Source: Coix lacryma-jobi var. lacryma-jobi (Eukaryota > Streptophyta > Magnoliopsida > Poales > Poaceae). Taken from it: 64,000 nt of DNA. The notes beneath the pieces are model-generated. The model was given only the letters and a program-made list of their open reading frames with translations, was not told the origin of the DNA and made no database searches. Location: contig CM019824.1 of the NCBI GenBank assembly GCA_009763385.1, positions 108,332,660 through 108,396,659 on the forward strand, read 5' to 3'. The translations under genes and the position numbers were made by a program. Positions 1-10,090 of the stretch are shown here, piece by piece (position 1 is the stretch's first letter; each line of letters opens with the position of its first letter).

Positions 1-2
1 TT

Positions 3-956
3 GCTCGCAATCTGATTTTGCGTCTTCAGAACGAGTTCCCTATGAACTCGATGCGAGCTATCCGTAGTGATAATGGTTCTGAGTTTAAGAATTCAGATTT
101 TGAGATGTTTTGTAACTCTTTGGGTTTAGAGCATCAGTTTTCTTCCCCTACACACCGCCACAAAATGGTGTTGTAGAGAGGAAGAATCGGACCCTTGTAG
201 AGATGGCCAGGACGATGCTCGATGAGCATAGGACTCCTAGGCGGTATTGGGCCGAGGCTATGAACACTGCATGCTATATTTCCAATCGCATTTTCCTTCG
301 AGCTTTCTTGAAAAAGACTTCTTATGAGTTGTGTTTTGGAAAACAACCCAAAGTGAGTTATTTTAGAGTCTTTGGTTGCCACTGTTTTATACTCAAGAAA
401 GGCAACTTGGACAAGTTTGAGTCTTGTTCTTCTGACGGAGTATTTTTGGGTTATGGCACTCATACTCGTGCATATCGTGTACTTAACCTTGATACTAACC
501 GAGTCATGGAGACATCCGATGTCACCTTCGACGAGACCATGGTTTGTCCTTCTTCTAGATTGGAGTGTGCAGGTGATCATGTGGTTGGCGAGCCTCTTTT
601 TGATGATGAGGGTGAGGGTGCTGAAGGGATGGATCATCCAGCACCACCTCCACCTGCTGTGTCGCAAGCATCGGCTTCTACTACGACGACTCACGGCCCC
701 AACCCCTCTTCGTCGACTATTTGGGGGCCGTGGGATCCGCCACCTCGAGCGGTACCTTTTGTACCCGAGGAGGCACCAGCTGCTGTTGAGGGGGAGGTTT
801 CTTCAGCTCGGGAGGCGCCATGACACATTTAGCACCAACACCCGTCTCAACAGATGATTGGCAGCATCGACGAATGTGTCACTCGGTCAAGGTCACAACA
901 AATCTTTGACTTTGCTCATTCTGCATTTGTTGCTGAATTTGAACCCTGAGATGTTG
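3..956 (+). pseudogene. Copia A pol: integrase core and C-terminal region, broken
   Basis: Integrase inserts the cDNA of the element into host DNA. The frame opens at base 3 and carries the second catalytic Asp in RSDNGSEF. Relative to copia B one C is missing from the run near 148-152, which shifts the frame. Reading resumes in another frame and is open from 203 to 823, with the MARTMLDEHRTPRRYW, FLKKTSYELCFGK and VFGCHCFILKKGNLDKF blocks, then a Pro/Ser/Thr-rich linker towards reverse transcriptase. TGA at 821-823 ends it, and copia B has a TGA at the same place (44327-44329). Weak homology to B continues to about 956. The rest of pol lies after G1 at 16170. Confidence 0.88.
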
Positions 957-970
957 GACATGCTTTATCT

Positions 971-975
971 GATCC
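971..975. repeat. Target-site duplication GATCC, left copy (G1)
   Basis: GATCC directly precedes the 5' LTR of G1 and recurs at 16165-16169 directly after the 3' LTR. The homologous uninterrupted site in copia B (about 44170-44190, minus strand) reads as one GATCT/GATC in the same context, which supports a 5-bp duplication. Confidence 0.95.
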
Positions 976-1114
976 TATCGGGGGTCCGCAAAAGGGGTAC
1001 CCCCAATCAACGCAAACAAATAGGGCAAACCTAGAACACCGGTTAATAACAGACCTAACTAGTCTAACCCCCTAAAAAGCCGACCCCCCGAGGCCTACGA
1101 TGCTGGCCCACCGA

Positions 1115-1296
1115 GCCGAGCCCTCCAAGCCAGGCCTCGGGCGCGCAATCGTTTTCCGTCTCGCCCGAGCCCTCCAAGACAGGCCTCGGGCGCACGATCG
1201 TTTTCCGTCTCGCCCGAGCCCTCCAAGCCAGGCCTCGGGCGCACAGTCATTTTCCGTCTCGCCCGAGCCCTCCACGACAGGCCTCGGGCAAGCGCT
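1115..1296 (+). repeat. 49-bp tandem repeat in G1 LTR (about 3.7 copies)
   Basis: Units begin at about 1115, 1163, 1212 and 1261. Each starts with GCCCGAGCCCTCCAAG and the first three end with GTTTTCCGTCTC or a near variant. The same array is at 14985-15166 in the 3' LTR. It lies upstream of the TATA box, so an enhancer-like U3 role is possible but not shown. Confidence 0.9.
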
Positions 1297-2001
1297 CCAC
1301 TAGCCTTCGAGCCCCCTACAGCCGTGCACCATTCCTCGAGACCCCACGTGGGGACCTCGAGCCTCTCCAACACGGTAACCTATCCCTCGAGACACATCGT
1401 ACCTCCCTCGAGCGGCGCAGACATCGGATGCCAGCCCATGCCGCACACTTAATTCATCCACCTACTCCAGTCACGTCCTCTGTAACACAACGTGTGCCAC
1501 AGTGGTCTGGGGCAGAGTCAAGCCTCGTTTTCACCACAAGTATGGGCGAAAAGGCACCAGTGAAGCACTGTTAACCCACGCCCTACACTGTGGCACGTCC
1601 AAGACACGCCTCGAGGCCCAGATGCCGGCCGCTCAATCGATTTTCACGAGACTTGCCCATAACTGCGGGGACTCGAGCCCCCCGTAGGCGCCGCCTCGAG
1701 GCCGGCTCCACGCCCCTTGAGCCCTAACTACTTTCATGCTATTGGAGGACAGGTACCCCAAGACCCGCAGGGACCCCGACGCGTCCTGTATGTTCCGGGA
1801 TGGGTGCTGTACGGCTTCCACCTCGCCGCGCCATCACGTCCGCGCCCAGGATGGAGGCCACGCTTCAAGGACGCTTCAACAGCAACGCCCACGTCGGCTA
1901 CAATGTCTTCGACAAGACAGGGTTCCTACCCTTCTTCGTAAGGGACACAATACACCCCGATACCTGTAATACCCTTGTGTAACCCTGGCCTCCCCTTGCT
2001 C

Positions 2002-2009
2002 TATAAAAG
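2002..2009 (+). promoter_or_regulatory. TATA box of G1 5' LTR
   Basis: TATAAAAG lies in a GC-rich context about 290 bp before the LTR end. It would place the start of the genomic RNA near 2035. The 3' LTR has the same box at 15872-15879. Confidence 0.75.
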
Positions 2010-2296
2010 GGGACACCAGGGCCCTCATTCTGGGGGCACGGGGACAGACACGTTAAGACACAAGTCCACACACACACGAGTCCGGACTCCGGTCCACGCT
2101 CATTGAGCTTGTATTCGCCCCTGTACAAGCACTTAGGTGCAAGTAATACAAGAACACCCTCCCCCCGCTGGACGTAGGGCCTTCTTTGCCCGATCCAGGA
2201 TAAATCCTTGTCTCATCTTGCATCACCATCCAGGAAGAGAGCACGCGATCACATTACTCATTGGTGTCATACCCCCGGTTTCGAAACACCGACAGT

Positions 2297-2314
2297 TGGT
2301 GCGCCAGGTAGGGG
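2297..2314 (+). other. G1 primer binding site (tRNA-Arg type)
   Basis: TGGTGCGCCAGGTAGGGG starts two bases after the 5' LTR. It is complementary to the 3' end of plant tRNA-Arg(CCU) (perfect form TGGCGCGCCAGGTAGGGG) with one mismatch. Other Tat-lineage grass elements use this primer. The tRNA end is recalled from memory. Confidence 0.85.
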
Positions 2315-2351
2315 GTTTCGCGTGTCGAGTCGGTTTCTCGCCGTTTCCTGG

Positions 2352-4635
2352 ATGGCTGCTTCGACTCCTTCGTTCTCTGCCAGCGCCGTCATTTGGTTCG
2401 GGAGCCTCGAGTTCCTGGCCACTGACAACGGCAATGAGCTGACCTTGCTCTCCACGGAGGGCCCGAGTGGAGGGCGTGTCGCGCCGCCCCGTGCGAGGAG
2501 CATGGCACGTCGCCCACACCATCGCGCGTCGCCACCCCGTGAGCGGCGCCGTCCTCATCATCGTCGCCGGGCACAGGTGGCGCCGACGGCATACACCCAC
2601 CTCCCCGCGGCCAGCGCGGAGTTCCCGAGGAGGAGCTTGCCCGGCGCACGACCGGAGACTTCCCGGGCGCGCCCGCGACCGCCCAGCGACTTCGCGCTCA
2701 TCATGCGCACGGACGAAGAGCCAGGCCAGAGGCCTCTAAGCCGCGCACCGTCGACGCCGCCCGGCCTCCTCCCGCACGGGGTGTACCCGCGCTCAACGCC
2801 GGCAGTTCCCGTTCGGCCTCGACAGCTCCGCGGCAGCCTACGCCCGCGAGCTCAACGAGCGCAGTCGGGGCCGGCACCCGGCGGAGCAGGAGGAACGCCC
2901 GGGCGTGCTGCTGCAGGCCATGGCCAACCTGGAGATCGTCCACCCCGCACGCGTCGACCGTGGCCTCTCACGAGCCATCGGGCCACCTCGTCAAGCCACC
3001 TTCAGGGAGTGGTACCGCGAGCTGCAGCCCCGGCACGAGCCAAGGCGGCGCGGCATCACCAGCCCCGACTCCGACGAATACGACTACCACGACCCCGACC
3101 TCTGGGATCCCACCAGGGAGTGCTTCCAACTCGAGGGGGTCATATGCGACACCGAGGACGAGGGCGATGACGTCAGGCCGGCGCTCAACCTCGAAGGGCC
3201 CGGAGACGTGGCTGCGGCAGGCGGGTCATGTATTCACGGGAGGAACGAACCCCCGACACCATCCCAGCATAGCGACGACCGAGCGGCGCAGCACCCGCAG
3301 CTGCGGGAGGCCATCGCCAAGGCTGAGGAGGACCGACAACGCCTGCTGCAGCTCGAGAAAACCCTAGCACAAGAACCAGCCCAGCCTCGAGGTGCCGGCG
3401 CTCGTGGCCGAGCTCGAGAGGTCCACCGGCAGATCCTCGAGGACGGGGCGCCAGCACGCCCCGAGGTGCGTTTCCCGCGAGCGGGACAGAATGTGGTGGC
3501 GGCGGCGATGCTGCTCCGCGATCTGCCCGCCGTCTCCAACCCTGACGCCAGGCGCATGCTTGGGGAAATGAAGAACCTCCTCGAGACAGCCGCTGTGCAG
3601 CAAGCCGAGAGCTCGGCCTCACGACGACGCGGAGCAGCCTCGGGGAAACCGGCGGACACGCCCCGCAACGAGCGCGAGGCATCCGTCCACCAACCTGACG
3701 CCTCTCGAGCTAGACCAGTCCGCGAACGGATCATCGACAACCGGCCACCTCGAGACCCCAACGACGCCCGCAACGACATCAACCGCCGGCGCAAGGACAA
3801 GGGGGCCCAGGAGCGTGGCTATAGCGCCCATCGAGGGGGGCGCTACGACAGCGACGAGGACCGGCAAGCCCTCGAGCCCTCGGGCCCCAAAGTCTTCAGC
3901 CGGGCCATCCGCAGCTCAACCCTCCCCGACCGCTTCCGACCGCCGACCAACATCATGAAGTATGACGGGGAGGTCGAGCCCAAGCTCTGGCTCTCGGACT
4001 TCCGCCTAGGCTGCCAACTGGGCGGAGCGAAGAACGACGACCGTGTGATCATACGCCAACTCCCACTTTACCTCTCGGACACCGCCCGCCGGTGGCTCGA
4101 GGGGCTCCCGCCGGATCGGATCGACGATTGGGCCGACCTAGTCAGGGTCTTCGATGGGAATTTCAAGGGGACGTGTGTGCGCCCAGGCAACCCCTAGGAT
4201 CTACGGCGTTGCAGGCAGGCGGCGAACGAGCCCCTCCGCGATTTTGCTCGACGGTTCTCGAAGCAGCGCCTCGAGCTCCCCCACGTGCCTGATGAGGACG
4301 TCATCTCAGCGTTCCTCACGGGCACGACATGCCAAGAGCTAGTCCATGAGCTAGGACGCTACCGTCCCAGGACGGTCGAGGACCTGATGGATCGTGTCAC
4401 CAGCTTTGCCTCAGGCGATGAGGCAGTGGGGGCCTTCTTTGGCCGTTCCACGGACAAAGGCAAGGCGCTGGCCGCGCTGGAGGTCACGAACAAAGGCGAC
4501 GACGCCAAGAACGACAACAACAACAGCAACAAAAAGAAGAAGAACAAACGCAAAGGTCAGAAGGCGAAGCGCGACGCCAATGATGACGACGACGACGAAG
4601 TGCTCGCAGGCGCCCTCGAGCCTAAGAAGCCCTGA
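2352..4635 (+). pseudogene. G1 gag
   Basis: Gag is the capsid polyprotein that packages the RNA. I take the start as ATG 2352 (MAASTPSFSASAVIWFGS), the first good start after the PBS. The N-terminal 150 or so codons then need a frame change between about 2780 and 2900, after which one frame runs from about 2860 through 4635. The core retrotransposon gag domain is around 3900-4440, with PDRFRPPTNIMKYDGEVEP, WLSDFRLGCQ, ARRWLEGLPPDRIDDW, NEPLRDFARRFSKQ and LPHVPDEDVISAFLTGT. A TAG at 4195-4197 interrupts the core where relatives have Trp. A TGA at 4633-4635 follows a Lys/Asp-rich stretch (4520-4620) and probably comes from a CGA codon. Confidence 0.88.
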
Positions 4636-5637
4636 GGCCCCCCTGACGGGGCTGTTTTCGACCAGATGCTCGAGGGCCCCTGCACTTATCACAGGGGCCC
4701 CGTAAATCACAAGTTAAAGGACTGCCGACTGTTGAAAGGCTACTACTCCAAGCTCGGCGATAAGAGAGAAGACGCGCCTAAGGGCAAGGATACCGATCGA
4801 CGCGGCGGCGGGGATGCGGACGGCAACTTCCCCCCGGTGCGCGACTGCTACATGATCTACGGGGGGCCGACCGTCGGGCTCTCGGCTCGAGAAAGAAAGA
4901 AGGAGCGCCGGGAGGCCTTTGCACTCTGCCACGACGCCCCCCGGTACCTTGACTGGTCTGATGCGCCGATCACGTTCGACCGTGACGACCACCCGGACCG
5001 TGTCATAAACCCGGGGGCGTACCCCCTCGTCGTCGACCCCGTCATCATCGACGTACGGTTCTCCAAGGTGTTGATGGATGGGGGCTCGAGCCTCAACATC
5101 ATATACCTCGAGACACTTGACCTCCTGGGGATTTCAGAGGGTGAGCTCCGGCCCAGCGTCGGGGGGTTCCACGGAGTCGTACCGGGGAAGAAGGCCCACC
5201 CCCTCGGGCGCATCGACCTGCCGGTTTGCTTTGGCACGCCGGCTAACTTCCGCCGGGAGACGCTCACCTTCGAGGTGGTTGGGTTCCAAGGGGCCTACCA
5301 CGCCATCATCGGCCGGCCGGGCTACGCCAAGTTCATGGCGGTTCCCAACTACACGTACTTAAAGCTCAAGATGCCAGGGCCAAAAGGGGTCATCACCATC
5401 GACACCTCCTACGAGCACGCCTACCACTGCGACGTGGAATGCGTCGAGCGTGGGGAGGCCAACGTCCACCTCGACTCACTCGAGGCCCTAGCCGCCCTGG
5501 CCATCGAGGGGGCTCCTGAAGCGAAGCGTCACGCTGGCAACTTCGAGCCGGCGGAGCACACAAAGCGGATACCCGTCGACCCGACTTCGATCGATGGCAA
5601 GACGCTGGCCGTCAGTACCAGCCTCGAGCCTAAATAG
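4636..5637 (+). pseudogene. G1 zinc-knuckle-like motif and aspartic protease
   Basis: This continues the gag frame past the TGA at 4633, so gag and pol were one frame. A Cys/His motif sits at 4675-4735 (CTYH, then HKLKDC). The aspartic protease follows, with catalytic motif VLMDGGSSLNII at about 5072-5107; DGGS in place of DTGS/DSG is usual in this lineage. IIGRPGYAKFMAVPNYTYLKLKMP is the protease C-terminal flap region. The segment ends with TAG 5635-5637 just before a conserved block of the reverse transcriptase N-terminus. Confidence 0.87.
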
Positions 5638-6073
5638 GAAGCCGTGCTCGTTGACTTTCTCCGCGCGAACATCGACATGTTTGCGTGGGGCCCCTCGGGC
5701 ATGCCGGGCATACCAAGGGAAGTCGCCGAGCACGCCTTGGAAATCCGGGCCGGTTCCAGACCAGTGAAGCAACGCCTGCGCCGCTTCGACGAGGAGAAGC
5801 GCAGGATCATCGGCGAGGAGGTGCACAAGCTTTTGGCGGCCGGGTTCATCAAGGAGGTATTTTACCCAGAGTGGCTAGCTAACCCTGTATTAGTTAGGAA
5901 AAAGAATGGAAAAATGCGGATGTGTGTAGACTACACTGGTCTGAATAAAGCATGTCCGAAAGTTCCATTTCCTTTACCTAGAATTGATCAGATTGTCGAT
6001 TCCACCGCTGGGTGCGAAGTGCTTTCGTTCCTTGATGCGTATTCCGGCTACCACCAAATTAAGATGAAAAAAA
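5638..6073 (+). pseudogene. G1 reverse transcriptase, N-terminal half
   Basis: The same frame continues past the TAG. RT copies the RNA genome into DNA. Visible blocks are FLRANIDMFAWGPSGMPG, GFIKEVFYPEWLANPVLVRK, MRMCVDYTGLNKACPK and FLDAYSGYHQIKM. The frame breaks at a run of seven A (6067-6073); the remaining RT reads in the +1 frame. A one-base gain or two-base loss in the A run explains it. Confidence 0.9.
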
Positions 6074-8581
6074 TCCGACGAACTCGCAACCTCTTTTATC
6101 ACGCCATTTGGTATGTATTGCTACGTTACGATGCCCTTCGGCCTACGAAACGCCGGGGCAACGTATCAACGATGTATGCTGCACATCTTTGGCGAGCACA
6201 TAGGCAGGATCGTCGAGGCCTACGTCGATGACATCGTGGTTAAAACCAGGAAAGTCGGGAACCTCATCAGCGACCTCGAGACCACATTCGAGTGCCTCCG
6301 GGCCAAGAATGTGAAGCTCAACCCCGAGAAGTGTGTCTTTGGTGTGCCTCGAGGCATGCTACTTGGCTACATTGTCTCACAACGGGGGATCGAGGCAAAC
6401 CCCGAAAAAATCTCAGCAGTCACGAGGATGGGCCCGATTCGAGACCTTAAGAGTGTGCAGAAAGTGACTGGCTGCCTAGCCGCTCTCAGCAGATTCATCT
6501 CGAGGCTAGGGGAAAAAGCGCTACCCCTCTACCGCCTGCTGAAGAAGAAGGAACACTTTGCGTGGACTGTCGAAGCCGAGGAGACCTTAACCAAGTTGAA
6601 GGGGTTGCTGACTTCCGCACCAATCCTCGTGCCACCGCGACCAGCCCAGGTTGGCGATTCCCCCGAGCCTCTCCTCCTCTATGTGGCCGCAACCACTCAG
6701 GTGGTCAGCGCGGTCGTAGCCGTCGAGAGGCACGAGGAGGGTCATGCATTGCCGGTCCAACGACCGGTGTACTTCACCAGTGAAGTACTCTCCGAGGCCA
6801 AGGTCCGGTATCCGCACATCCAGAAGCTGCTCTACGGCATCATCGTCACAAGGCGCAAGCTCCAGCACTACTTCCTTGCTCATCCCGTAACGGTGGTGTC
6901 GTCCTTCCCCCTCGAGGAGATCATCAACAATCGGGAGGCCACGGGGCGCATCGCCAAGTGGTCCGCCGAACTAATGGGGGAGACGATCACCTATGCCCCG
7001 CGAAAGGCCATCAAGTCGCAAGCGTTGGCGGACTTCGTTGCTGAATGGACCGACACTCAGCTCCCGCCGGCACAGATTCAAGCCGAGCTCTGGACCATGT
7101 ACTTCGACGGATCCCTCACGAAGACGGGGGCAGGCGCAGGCCTGCTCTTCATCTCACCCCTCGGAGTCCACATGCGCTACCTGCTACGCTTGCACTTCCC
7201 CGCCTCCAACAACATCGCCGAGTACGAGGCCCTCGTCAATGGGCTGCGCGTCGCCCTCGAGCTCGAGGTCCGACGCCTCGATGCCCGAGGAGACTCGCAG
7301 CTCGTCATCAACCAGGTTATGAAGGCTTCAAGCTGCATCGATCCCAAGATGGAGGCATACTGCGGGGAGGTGCGCAAGCTGGAAGATAAGTTTTACGGCC
7401 TCGAGCTCAACCACATAGCTCGAAAGTACAACGAGGCCGCAGACGAGCTGGCAAAGTTGGCGTCCACGCGCGGCACGGTACCACCAGACGTCTTCTCGAG
7501 GGACGTCTTTGAGCCATCCGTCGAAATCGACCCGGGGGCTGGCCCCTCGACGCCACCCCTCGAGCTAGACACGGGAGCTCGACTTTCAACGCCACCCCTC
7601 GGGAATGACCCCTGGACATCCGCTGAGTCAATGCAGGTCGACGCAACCGCCTCTTCTTCACCACGACACCTCGACTGGCGGACGCCCTACCTCGACTACT
7701 TAGCGCTAGGCGTGCTACCGGAAGACAAGACGGAGGCTCGACGCATAGCTCGAAGGGCCAAGACCTACGTCACCTACGGCGACGAACGGGAACTATACCG
7801 ACGAAGCCCGACCGGGATCCTTCAGCGCTGCATCCTCCTCGAGGAAGGACGCAAGCTCCTCGACGACATGCACTCGGGGGCTTCTGGCCACCACGCAGCG
7901 CCGAGGGCCCTGGTTGGGAACGCCTTCCGTCAAGGCTTCTATTGGCCGACCGCCATTGGGGACGCCAAGCGCTTGGTCCGAGCATGCCATGGGTGTCAAT
8001 TCTATGCCAAGCAAACGCACCAGACCGCACACGCCCTGCAGATGATCCCAATCACTTGGCCATTTGCCGTTTGGGGGCTCGACCTTGTGGGTCCCCTCAA
8101 AAGGACAAGTGGAGGGTACACACACGTGCTCGTGGCCATCGACAAGTTCACCAAGTGGATCGAGGCTAAGCCGATAGGAGACCCCATCTCCGAGAAGGCC
8201 GTCGAGTTCATCGCCAACATCATGTACCGGTTTGGAGTGCCTAACGTCATCATCACCGACAATGGCACCCAATTCACGGGCAAAAAGTTCACCAACTTCT
8301 GCGATGACAACCACATTCGCGTAACCTGGGCCTCGGTCGCATACCCTCAATGCAACGGGCAGGTCGAGCGCGCCAACGGCATGATACTCCATGGGCTGAA
8401 GCCGAGGCTATTCAAGACTCTCAAAAATTTCGGAAAGGGATGGGCTACAGAGCTCCCCTCGGTGCTGTGGGGCCTCAGGACTTCGCCGAGTCGAGCCACC
8501 GGGTTCACTCCATTTTTCCTAACCTACGGCGCCGAGGCAGTCTTGCCTACGGACCTCGAGTACGGCTCCCCTCGACTTTGA
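6074..8581 (+). pseudogene. G1 pol: RT, RNase H, second RNase H, integrase
   Basis: This is the longest intact pol segment. Domains in order: RT palm and thumb (MPFGLRNAGATYQR and catalytic YVDD at about 6223-6234); first RNase H with degenerate active site (6660-7050, YFTSEVLSEAKVRYPHIQKL); second, archaeal-like RNase H (7090-7480) with YFDGS, AEYEAL, DSQLV and NEAADELAKLA, all four acidic positions present; integrase zinc finger (7870-8030, HSGASGHH then CHGCQ); integrase core with WGLDLVGP, ITDNGTQF and NGQVERANG, so the D, D and E residues are intact. Dual RNase H is a Tat-lineage mark. TGA 8579-8581 cuts the integrase C-terminus. Confidence 0.95.
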
Positions 8582-8971
8582 GCCTACAACGAGCAAAACA
8601 ACGACGAGAGGCTTGCCAACGCCAAGGACCAGCTCGAGGAGGCCCGAGATGCGGCGCTCATCAACTCCGCACGCTACCAGCAATCACTTCGACGCTACCA
8701 CGACAAGTATGTGCGCAAAAGAGACCTAGCAGTGGGGGACCTCGTGCTTCGACGGCTTCAAGACAATCGAGGGCGCCACAAGCTCACCCCTCCATTGGAG
8801 GGCCCATACACCGTGGCTAAGGTGCTCAAGCCAGGAACATACAAGCTCTACGACGATCAAGGCAGAATCCTGGCTGAACGCGTGGAACATATCTCAGCTA
8901 CGTCGCTTCTATCCTTAAGGGCCTCAAGGCTTTGTTCATTTTGTTGCTTTGTACAAACATGTCAAATATGA
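8582..8971 (+). pseudogene. G1 integrase C-terminal domain
   Basis: The pol frame runs on past the TGA to the natural stop at 8969-8971. It contains the usual Tat C-terminal pattern: NDERLANAKDQLEEARDAAL, YQQSLRRYHDKYVRKRDLAVGDLVLRR, then HKLTPPLEGPYTVAKVLKPGTYKL. No chromodomain is seen, which fits a non-chromoviral element. Confidence 0.88.
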
Positions 8972-9471
8972 ATGAACAATCTCGTGCGTTGTCTTTCATT
9001 TTGCCTGGCAGCATACGGTAGCCTCGACCCTGCCTTGCTCAGGGTCGAGCCTCCCTCGGGGGCTGACAGGGGGGTAACCGCCCCCCAGACTCCGGAAAAA
9101 ATGCGTGTTTTCTTTTCAAAAAATTCGACCCTCGTCTCGACTCGTGCCTCGAGTGAACTAGCGACGTCTAAATCCAAAATACCTCGAGCCTCCAAAGATC
9201 GGGAGGCGTCGACGTAGACGGCCACCTACGCCCCCGGGCTACGGTACCCTACCTACGCCTCCCCTCGAGGGGCTCGCGACGTATCGAAGGAGTACAGGAC
9301 TAAGTTAGCAGAAACTCGAGCTTGCAACAAAGAGAAGTGGTCAAACGCATTTGAAAAGAAAACAACACCTTTAAACAAACAAGTCATATATGCAAATGGG
9401 TCTCGATAGACCCTCATCCATGCCATAAAATCTTTACAAGGGCCTCGACGCCCAAATTTGGCACGCAGGCC
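8972..9471. other. Gap between sense pol and antisense gene in G1
   Basis: About 500 bp separate the stop of pol from the stop of the opposite-strand gene, so the two genes are convergent and do not overlap. The sequence is rich in CTCGAG and contains the palindromic phrase CTCGACCCTGCCTTGCTCAG/GGTCGAG at about 9021-9047. No coding signal was found. It should hold the poly(A) signals for both transcripts; I could not single one out. Confidence 0.6.
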
Positions 9472-10008
9472 CTAATCCTCGTCGGTGTGGTACTCCTCCC
9501 CGAGGTCTTCCACGGCGGGCTCAGCCTCGACACCCGAGCTAGAAGGAGGAGGGCCCTCGACACCGCTGCTGGCGTCAGGAGGCAGCACGTCCTCCTCGAA
9601 AATCTTGGCGAGCGATGTACCCGGCCTCTCCATCTTCTCCAAAATTTTGTCAACACGGCGGATGTTCCACTCCTCGTCCTTCCCCTCGATCTCGATGAAG
9701 CCGTTGGCGACAACGTGGACCGGGAAGCGGAAACCGGAGCGAACGACAGCGAGCGTCTGCTTGACGCCATGATGGAGAGATTGCCGGACACGGTCCCGCG
9801 CCGCTGCGTCGAAGAAGCACAAGGCGTCGACCAAGGCATCGCCTCGGGCCACCGCGCCTTCTGCCGCAGCTACTGGAGGAGCACCCCACATGGGGCCAAG
9901 CCGGTCGAGGGAGGTGCGAGCCCGCTCCGCCACCATCGTCTCGTCTTGGAGTTGGTCCAAGAGAGCCTGGTTCGTCCCGCGGAGCTCCTCGACCTGTCTT
10001 CTCGACCC
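9472..10008 (-). CDS. Antisense gene exon 4: C-terminal region with acidic tail
   Basis: The acceptor TTCGTTGCGCAG (AG at 10010-10009) precedes GSRRQVEELRGTNQALLDQL, which continues the coiled coil. RQSLHHGVKQTLAVVRSGF and HVVANGFIEIEGKDEEWN follow, then an acidic, Ser/Pro-rich tail ending EDLGEEYHTDED. The join from exon 3 over the 82-bp intron is off by one base in the frames I prefer, so either the donor differs or an indel lies nearby. No function can be given. Confidence 0.65.
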   Translation of the reverse strand, partial: GSRRQVEELRGTNQALLDQLQDETMVAERARTSLDRLGPMWGAPPVAAAEGAVARGDALVDALCFFDAAARDRVRQSLHHGVKQTLAVVRSGFRFPVHVVANGFIEIEGKDEEWNIRRVDKILEKMERPGTSLAKIFEEDVLPPDASSGVEGPPPSSSGVEAEPAVEDLGEEYHTDED

Positions 10009-10090
10009 CTGCGCAACGAACAAGGAAGAGTGAGACTGCGGCGTAACAAAAAACTTCGAGACCCAAACAAGAACAAGGTGTAAGCCTCAC

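Larger units (their letters stand above)
1..975 (+). mobile_element. Copia A (Sirevirus-like), left part
   Basis: This is the internal part of a Ty1/copia element whose 5' LTR and gag lie left of the window. It reads collinearly with the minus-strand copia B at 44200-45190. The element stops at 975 because G1 is inserted there, and it resumes at 16165. The integrase and linker read like the maize Sirevirus type (Opie/Ji), with motifs such as RSDNGSEF and MARTMLDEHRTPRRYW. The lineage call rests on remembered family sequence and on the polypurine-rich 3' end. Confidence 0.9.
976..2294 (+). repeat. G1 5' LTR
   Basis: The 1319-bp repeat matches 14846-16164 at the same length with 22 substitutions and no indels seen. 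The 5' end is TATCG where the 3' LTR has the canonical TGTCG; both end in CCGACA. It holds a 49-bp tandem array (1115-1296) and a TATA box at 2002-2009. Confidence 0.97.

Noticed and set aside
1115..1296. Regular repeats resembling a CRISPR array
   Set aside because: Units are directly adjacent with no unique spacers, lie in an LTR, and the genome is a plant.
6062..6080. Programmed frameshift site in G1 pol
   Set aside because: The shift is in the middle of RT, where no known family uses one; an indel in the A run is simpler.
5638..8971. Endogenous pararetrovirus
   Set aside because: RT, integrase, PBS and LTRs all belong to LTR retrotransposons; no movement protein or coat-protein motif is seen anywhere.
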